64,000 nucleotides of DNA from Lutraria lutraria (taxonomy: Eukaryota > Mollusca > Bivalvia > Venerida > Mactridae): assembly GCA_964023205.1 (NCBI GenBank), contig OZ026843.1, positions 4,387,029-4,451,028 of the forward strand. Reading direction: 5' to 3'. The notes below the pieces were generated by a model. The model saw nothing but the letters and a program-made list of their open reading frames with translations. It made no database searches and was not told the origin of the DNA. Numbering within the stretch: position 1 is the first letter of the stretch; each line of letters begins with the position of its first letter. Of this stretch, positions 57,762 through 64,000 are shown in pieces. The position numbers and the translations under genes are program-made.

Positions 57762-58763
57762 CAGTAGAACCCCGCTAATAAGACCATCTGTGGTTCTTAA
57801 ACAAAGTGGTCTCAATAGCGGGGTGGTCTTAATATAGGGGAAACCTGACCTCGTATGCAGTTGGTGTCAAAATATGCAGTAGGCCCTATGCAATCATCAT
57901 GTACTATACTTGTAAATAGTTAAACATGTCTAGAAATGTATTACTTTTAATTTTAGTGAGTAATTAATGCTAGAATTCAACAAAAGACCGCATAAAATAA
58001 CATTTCTTTTATTTCAACTTTTTTTTCGTAAGATGTGTCTCCTTTCGAGTATTTCATACTGGAAAATCGGACCATACTGCGGGCTTTTATTCATTATTAT
58101 GATAATTAGTTGAATTCGGTGTTGTTTCGTCTTTATCGTAATGCATTGATAGGTAAAGAGAAAGTAGACGGTTTACCAGCAAATAAATTAAAATTCAGTC
58201 CGATGTATTAAACGTGAGTTCACTTGGGAATTTAAATAAGTGGTCATTCGTGAAAACGTGCGACATTGACGCATGATTTATGTGCCATGATTTATGTAAC
58301 AACTTCCATTAATGAATCAACATCGATTGTTGGCTTTTTAAAGTCATCTAGCAGATCTAAAATTAGACTAAAACAACAGCACATACATATTTTCATTTAT
58401 CAGCCATTTACATGCTAAACTGATCAGATCAGCAGTTAACCATAAATGACCACTAATTGTCATTAAAAACAAGGTCCAGACCGGAAACAATGTATGCCTC
58501 GCAGCAATCTCATTGTCAAAGGTGCAAAGTCGTGATGCAAAATGCAATCGAGTGTGGTCGTAATTTCGGGGTCAGAGAACACACAGATAAACAAAATGGT
58601 CAGAGATAAGTGGTCGTATTATGTAATAGTGGGGTGGTTGCAATTTCGGATCAAAAGACCAGTAAACATAGAAGGAAAAAATCCATTCTTTAAAAAAATG
58701 CCCATATTAGCAGGATATTCTAATTTCGTAATTTTGGGGTGGGCGTAAGACGGGGTTAAGCTG
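57762..58763. mobile_element. 1002-bp pogo-like element nested in the Tigger relic
   Basis: The left tip is CAGTAGAACCCCGCTAATAA and the right (reverse complement) CAGCTTAACCCCGTCTTACG. TA lies at 57760-57761 and 58764-58765. Near the left tip, 'ccccgctaataagacc' and 'atagcggggtggtctt' form a hairpin. It carries no transposase. It splits the host transposase between the helix-turn-helix and the CENP-B part, so it arrived later. Confidence 0.82.
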
Positions 58764-59886
58764 TATATAATAAAGTTTTCAAACTTTTGTTAGATTGGAT
58801 GTGATGTAACCTTCATAACTTTGTTCAATGCATTCGTGAAAATCTGAAGTTTATACTTGTCTTGTATTCTATAAAGTACACTTGATAGGCATTGAAATAA
58901 AATGACAAACACATCTTATATGTATTGAAATGAGGACTACCAACAATTTGCAAGGACTTCCTCAAATTTTTGGCTGGTAGTCCTGCTGACTACCTCTTGA
59001 AAATGTTAGTGTCAAGCCCAGAAGACTGCTTTCCATTTCTATTTTCAGGAACACTGAAGTGTAAGGCTTAAATGTCTTAAATGACTATGAGAACAACATG
59101 ACTCCGGATAGGGATCAACAGAAGACTTCTACACATCCTTACTGTGACTTAAATCACCTGCTTACATGCTGGATTACTGATGCTAGTCAAGTAGAATAAG
59201 TTTGTTTGGTCCATTAATTCAACAGAAAGATCTGAGTTTGCTAGTGAGTTAGGTCTGCATGAATTTAAGGCTTCCAATGGTTGGTTGGAGAAATTCTTGA
59301 AAATGCACAACTTTGTGTGTAAAAAGATAAGTTGAGAAAGAGGTTATATTGATTCAAAAACTACTATCAGACTGGAAAGATAAGCTTGGGCATGTATGTA
59401 AAGGATATGAACTGCGTGACATATTTGATATAGATGAAAGTGGGATCTTTTAAAATCGGGTTGAAGAATAACATTCATCAAATCAAGAGTGTGCAGGGGG
59501 GAGAGGCGTGTTTAACATCCTATAACAGGAGCTCTTTGTGCCAGTATGACTGGAGAAAAACTCAGACCATTAGTGATAAGGAAATCATTGAAACTGAGAT
59601 GTTTCAGTAAGGTGAAAGTTGATAGTCTGCCTGTGACATATTGTGCCAACAAAAAAAGCTGGATGACCAATAGCTAGGTTATTTGAGGAATGGATTTTGT
59701 CTGTGAATAGGAAGATGAGAAGTCAAAGACTGAAGATCTTAATGTTTCTTGATAATACACCATCTCATCCTCAACTGACATTGTCAGAGTATAAAGTTCA
59801 TGTTTTTCTTCCTGGACTAATACATGAATGGGTTCCTGAAATAGTTCACAAACACTTCATGTAACAAAGTTCATGAACCAAGTGAC

Positions 59887-59946
59887 CAATTTGTAGTTCA
59901 TGCATGAATATGTTTATGAACATATTCATGCATGAACTACAAATTG
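59887..59946. repeat. 60-bp palindrome with 28-bp arms
   Basis: Arms starting caatttgtagttcatgcatg are perfectly complementary around the 4-nt loop tatg (59915-59918). No target duplication. It replaces the stretch of Tigger transposase that should hold the last catalytic residue. Confidence 0.95.
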
Positions 59947-60412
59947 AACTGTTCATCAAATTATCGACAGGGCAACATGTAATGCGCTTCCTAAATAAAC
60001 TGGGATTAATGTCCGCATCTGAACTCATTAATCAAACTGAGAGTGACAATGACAGTGATTCTGACACTGCTCCATGAATGACATTAATGAATTTTTGGAC
60101 CAAATGAGAAATTTTGCCTGTTATAACTGTGTCCTGTATAATATTTTTTGTACTAATATCTATATATATTCCTCATTCTAGTATCACATGTATATACATA
60201 ATTATGTGCTGAGTGAAACTGTAAACATTCATAATTGAAAACTTTTGAGTATGTACAATGTTATAAGTTATTGAATGCTTGTATTGGACAATTAGATGAT
60301 TTCCACTATCATAAGCTTAACAACCAATATCTCCCTCTCAACAAATGCCACCTCCCTATAACAGCCAATTTTGTCATTACCAGCTGTTGACCATTGTAGA
60401 GATATTCCACTG

Positions 60413-60769
60413 TATTTCTGATCAGGACACATTGCTGAGGGTATAATCCTTTCATCAACAGACATGAGGCTTAATTCCAGCAATCTGCCATTGGGACATT
60501 TCTGGGTCCTGCTAGAAATAGACTGGTGACAAAGTGACTTTTTATCATCAGCAGGGTTAAAATTCCCACAGATATAAAGTTTAATGACTCTCACAAAACA
60601 TTAAAAGAACAGATCAACTGCTGTGCAATCAATGTTATTTCCAAGACTGCTCGTTATTGTGAAACTGGCATCAAGTTGCTGTGTCAGATCGAGCCCGATT
60701 CACAGATTTCCCAGGACATTTTGGACGCATTAAATGCACGTTTCAAAAACTTTCTCAAGAAGGGTGACC
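60413..60769. other. Non-coding gap
   Basis: Nothing recognised; a 100-codon minus frame overlapping 60292-60594 has no motif. Confidence 0.4.
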
Positions 60770-61275
60770 TCTAATTATGATAACAAATTAAGACATGTGT
60801 TATGTTTCAGGTGAATACCTTCAGTAGTTTTAAAGATTTGATGTTGCGCACAAAAAACTTCAACCAGGAATATTCTATGTTCACAAAGTGCCATAATTCA
60901 GTCAAAATCCATGTCAGAGTTATGGGCATTGGATTGTGGCATTCAACATAATCCTAAAGACATGTATTAAATGTCAAGTGAATACCTTCATTAGTGAAGA
61001 CAGATGTTGCACACAAAACTTTAACCAGAAAAGTTCACAATTATGGTCATAATTCAGTAAAAATCTACATGAGAGTTATGGAGTAACCTATTAATAATGA
61101 TCTCAAAGACATGTGTGAAGTAAAAAGCAAATATATTTAATGGTTGATGAGATATAAAGTTGTATAAAAAGTTGCATGCTAAACTTTAACCAAAAATTGT
61201 TATACTGATGCCAACGCTGGTGCCCGGGCAAGTTAGGATATAGCCCAACTATTCTTTGAAGTCGAGCTAAAAACT
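60770..61275 (+). repeat. Dispersed repeat ending 'gtcgagctaaaaa'
   Basis: Two to three imperfect units with 'aagacatgtgtta', 'aggtgaataccttcagtag', 'gttgcgcacaaaaaactt' and 'agagttatggg'. It ends 'gccaacgctggtgcccgggc', 'gtcgagctaaaaa'. This 3' end type is frequent in bivalve DNA (established pattern, recalled without a search). Confidence 0.7.
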
Positions 61276-62487
61276 TAAATTGGGTAAGAAACTACTGAAT
61301 ATAATTACATTTTTTTTACTAACTTTGGTAGTGGATTTAATTGTGGAATTTGTGCGCTGTGAAGTTCATTAAAGTGTTGTGATGTACATAAAAGTTTCTC
61401 ATATTAAACTTACATTGACAACTAGTAGCTAATTATTACAGAGACAGAAGTATAAGGGTCGTGCTATAATAGTATTGACATAACGGACAAGATGTACCCA
61501 AGAAAGGTGTGTACACCCATCGCATGGCCCCTTAAAGTTTGCTCATTTTTTGCACATCTGTCCATTTGCAAATATTATGATCTAAAAATACGTGTTTAAA
61601 TTGTATTTTAGATCACAACGCGATCGTGGCTGAGGTGTGGTGATGACTTCTTGTTGTTGAGATCTTATTGTATACTCAAGTCTGATGGATCATTGATGTT
61701 GTTGATTGAACACAAAGTTCTATTTTCTTTCAATATTATTTATTTAATCAGTAACAACAAATGTTCTTATTTCTAAATTCACACAAAGTTCAAAATTAAT
61801 ATGATACAACACAAAGTAAATCGAAATCCAAAATATTTCAATAAACACAAAGTAAATGTCACATAGACTTTATCCAAAAACGCGTCACAAAGACAAATGG
61901 TATTTCTTGTCACAAAGACAGTTTCTTAAAATGAATATTAAATAATGTAACCTGTATTTCTATAATTTTCTATATTTTTATCTATATTAATTTCTATTAT
62001 TTTTCTATAACTAAACTACCCAAGTATTTATAGGGCCTTTCTGCAGAAGGTGTGGCTAATTTCCTGACATTATACTTAATTATTCGAGTAACATTGATAA
62101 AAAAGATACAAATTTTGACACTTAAGACTTCCTAAATAAACTACATTTTCACAGGTATTTTATGGAACATACAGGATTACTTAATTACTTACTAAATTAT
62201 TAAAAACATATAACAACAATAATGGCTTGGACACCTACGACTTGAGAGGATGTCTTAATCAACTTAATTGCTAAAACTCGCACAAACATTTAACTAAATA
62301 ATAACTGACATATTAAGTAAACAAGTAATACTTGATTTCAACAAGCCATAGCACAAAAAGATTATGATGCAATATTTTAAAACATCAATATATTTAATAT
62401 GTAAATTAAAATTATAATATCAAAATATAATTTATAGAATTGAACAAAACAAAAGGTGAAAAATATGCATCATAATACAAATATTAA
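61276..62487. other. Non-coding gap
   Basis: 'cacaaag' words recur at 61710-61920. No gene is supported. Confidence 0.45.
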
Positions 62488-62840
62488 AGTCCCATAAGCA
62501 TATAAATTTATTGGTCGTAATAGTTTCTGTTTGTTCTGTAACAGAGCAATCCTCCCGCGCATACTTAATAGCAGGAAAAAAGGTTTCCAAAACACATCGT
62601 ATTTTTTTCAATATCATTGAAATAAATACTGTTTATAGAACAGCTGTGTTTTACTGCAGTCAAGTTATGCATACGTCGAAAAGTGACGTCACACGCTCTA
62701 CATATTTCATGTTAACAAAAGCAAAAATCAAACTGAAATGAGTGTTTTTAGAAGAAAAATTGCTCGTATTATCTTGGGATAATATCAGCAATTGTTTGTT
62801 TTTTGCATATAATTTTCTATAGCAAAAAGCTAATTGGGCT
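62488..62840 (-). mobile_element. TTAA-flanked MITE, family C copy 2 (inverted)
   Basis: 353 bp, TTAA at 62484-62487 and 62841-62844. It aligns in reverse with 53946-54281 and has a small insertion relative to it. Tips AGTCCCATAAGC and (reverse complement) AGCCCAATTAGC. Confidence 0.85.
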
Positions 62841-62844
62841 TTAA

Positions 62845-64000
62845 GTATTAAATTTGACATGTATATTCAAGTATAATATTACTGAATTTGGATACAATGA
62901 ATTTTTCATAAGTGCATGTATCTATTATTCCTGCCAATATTTTCCTTTGTTACACAAAACCTTATGATACTGACACAGTGATTTTACTCAGATTCAAAAT
63001 GGAGGGTAATCATTTATAGTTTGTTGTACAATATACACACAAATTAGCTGACTTTGTGATAGTATGATTAGTGTCAGAACTCAATCAGTTAGAATTACAA
63101 TAACAAACATCATGGATGAGTACTATGAAGAAGTGTGATCCCTATTTCAGGCATTGAAAATTGATCTATTTGAATTTTGATCTAAAAGCCAGAATTCTAC
63201 AAAAAAACTTGTAGTAACCAAAAAACTATCAATATTGAAAGTAACACTGAACAGTGCAGAAGTCAATGAATTTAACTAAATCCAGTCAATCATGTAGCAT
63301 ATCAAAAATCTGATTTAGTGACTGTTTTTTTTTCACAAATATCCAAAGGTCTGTATATTATGCTTCAAAGCTCATCTGTTTCTCAATTTTATACCTAAAC
63401 ATTTACATTCTCAGAAACAAAGTAAAATAACGCCAAGGTGGTTAAAAGCAATGTAAAACATTCAGGTTCATTTTAATCAACATTACTAGCACAAGCTTAT
63501 CTTTTAATGTTAAAAAGTTCTGAAAAATTGAAAAACAAGTTACACTGAAAAAATTATCTGAGTAGTAACTGTCAAAAACAAGACCATTCCAACTTCATAA
63601 GAAAAACAAACATTATGGCTAAATATATGCATGCCCATTCATTGTTCTCCCAATACACAAATGATCATAAAGATCATTTACTGCACATGGTAGCTTAAAA
63701 ACTGTGCACTCCAAAACTTGGGCTACGGGCATGGCCAGTACCCTTATATTTGGATGCATAATTTAAGCCTAGTGCTTTGTTGGTGTGTATTATTATAGAT
63801 AGATATTCAGTGGTTTTTCACCATCTATAACAGAGGCCTATTAAAGGCCTCTTCCAAATTGAAAATTTCTTTCAGAAAATGCAGTTTTCCCAAAAATCCA
63901 AACTTACATCAGCAATTTTATTTCCCAAATCAGCAGTTTTAGCAATAATTCTTCCCAAAATCAACAAACTAAGGCCTCTTCCCAATGAAGATAGAAAAAA
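62845..64000. other. Non-coding to window end
   Basis: No gene is seen. A small inverted pair 'gaggcctattaaaggcctc' lies at about 63833-63851. 'ggcctcttccc' recurs near 63973, suggesting an unresolved repeat running off the window. Confidence 0.4.

Larger units (their letters stand above)
56903..60412 (+). pseudogene. Tigger/pogo transposon with decayed transposase
   Basis: The ends are degenerate ('ta-atggaacctcc' at the left, 'atattccactg-ta' at the right) but TA-flanked. Transposase pieces appear in order. A helix-turn-helix VIKMLESGQSSRKDAEHLGV lies at 57354-57440. A CENP-B-type piece EFASELGLHEFKASNGWLEK, KFLKMHNF starts near 59230. ELRDIFDIDESGIF contains the first catalytic Asp (near 59412). 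LCASMTGEKLRPLVI and KVKVDSLPVTYCANKK follow, then MFLDNTPSHPQL with the second Asp (near 59740). A C-terminal KLGLMSASELIN plus an acidic tail ends near 60077. Stops and frame changes are frequent, and the third acidic residue region is lost where a palindrome sits. It is dead in cis. Confidence 0.8.

Noticed and set aside
60292..60594. 100-codon minus-strand frame
   Set aside because: No motif; it overlaps the degenerate right end of the Tigger element.

Overview
The window looks like animal nuclear DNA: AT-rich by eye, gene-poor, with one clear spliced gene (GT-AG introns), one clear intronless ORF, and very dense mobile-element debris. The repeat types suggest a lophotrochozoan, most likely a bivalve mollusc. 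They include SINEs with a 'gttttacgcc' core, 'agctcacc...ggtgagcta' repeats with tandem sub-units, non-LTR retrotransposon tails ending in CX2C/HX4C knuckles, and pogo/Tigger elements. This assignment is inference from family resemblance; no sequence here fixes the species.

Only two genes look intact. A minus-strand ORF at 23088-24230 encodes a 380-residue type II membrane protein resembling heparan sulfate 3-O-sulfotransferases, with a poly(A) signal about 160 nt past the stop. A plus-strand three-exon gene at 38723-41327 encodes a 485-residue major facilitator transporter of the nodulin-like/NFD4 type; its exon phases join perfectly. Broken coding sequence includes non-LTR retrotransposon parts at 11720-13573 (ORF1 plus endonuclease), 17149-17931 (RT tail with 14-bp target duplications) and 25078-26191 (RT C-terminus, minus strand). 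There is also a two-exon P2X7 intracellular-domain-like pseudogene (13885-14930) and a Tigger/pogo transposase relic (56903-60412) with a second pogo-like element nested in it.

The rest is largely a graveyard of DNA transposons whose ends can be set by target-site duplications. (1) A ~505-bp family has perfect 7-bp duplications at 4211-4716, 26966-27468 and 27589-28094, plus a 28-bp remnant with its own 7-bp duplication at 28393-28420. (2) A 32-bp near-perfect palindrome at 47873-47904 also has a 7-bp duplication, and a 1220-bp element at 28511-29730 has the same duplication length. (3) TTAA-flanked elements lie at 3794, 5092, 20648, 45593, 53946 and 62488. (4) A 3659-bp CACTA/EnSpm-like element at 34083-37741 has a 24-bp inverted terminal repeat, a 3-bp duplication and two internal tandem arrays. 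(5) An element at 30116-31481 with a 9-bp duplication is inserted exactly at the edge of a related copy. (6) TA-flanked pogo-type MITEs are scattered through the window.

The two very short remnants (28 and 32 bp), which keep both target duplications and both element tips, are the most interesting signal. They look like excision scars of a transposase that cuts deep inside its terminal repeats, as P-element transposase does. Two further large perfect palindromes (13330-13404 and 59887-59946) lie inside decayed transposon coding sequence and look like fold-back replication errors.
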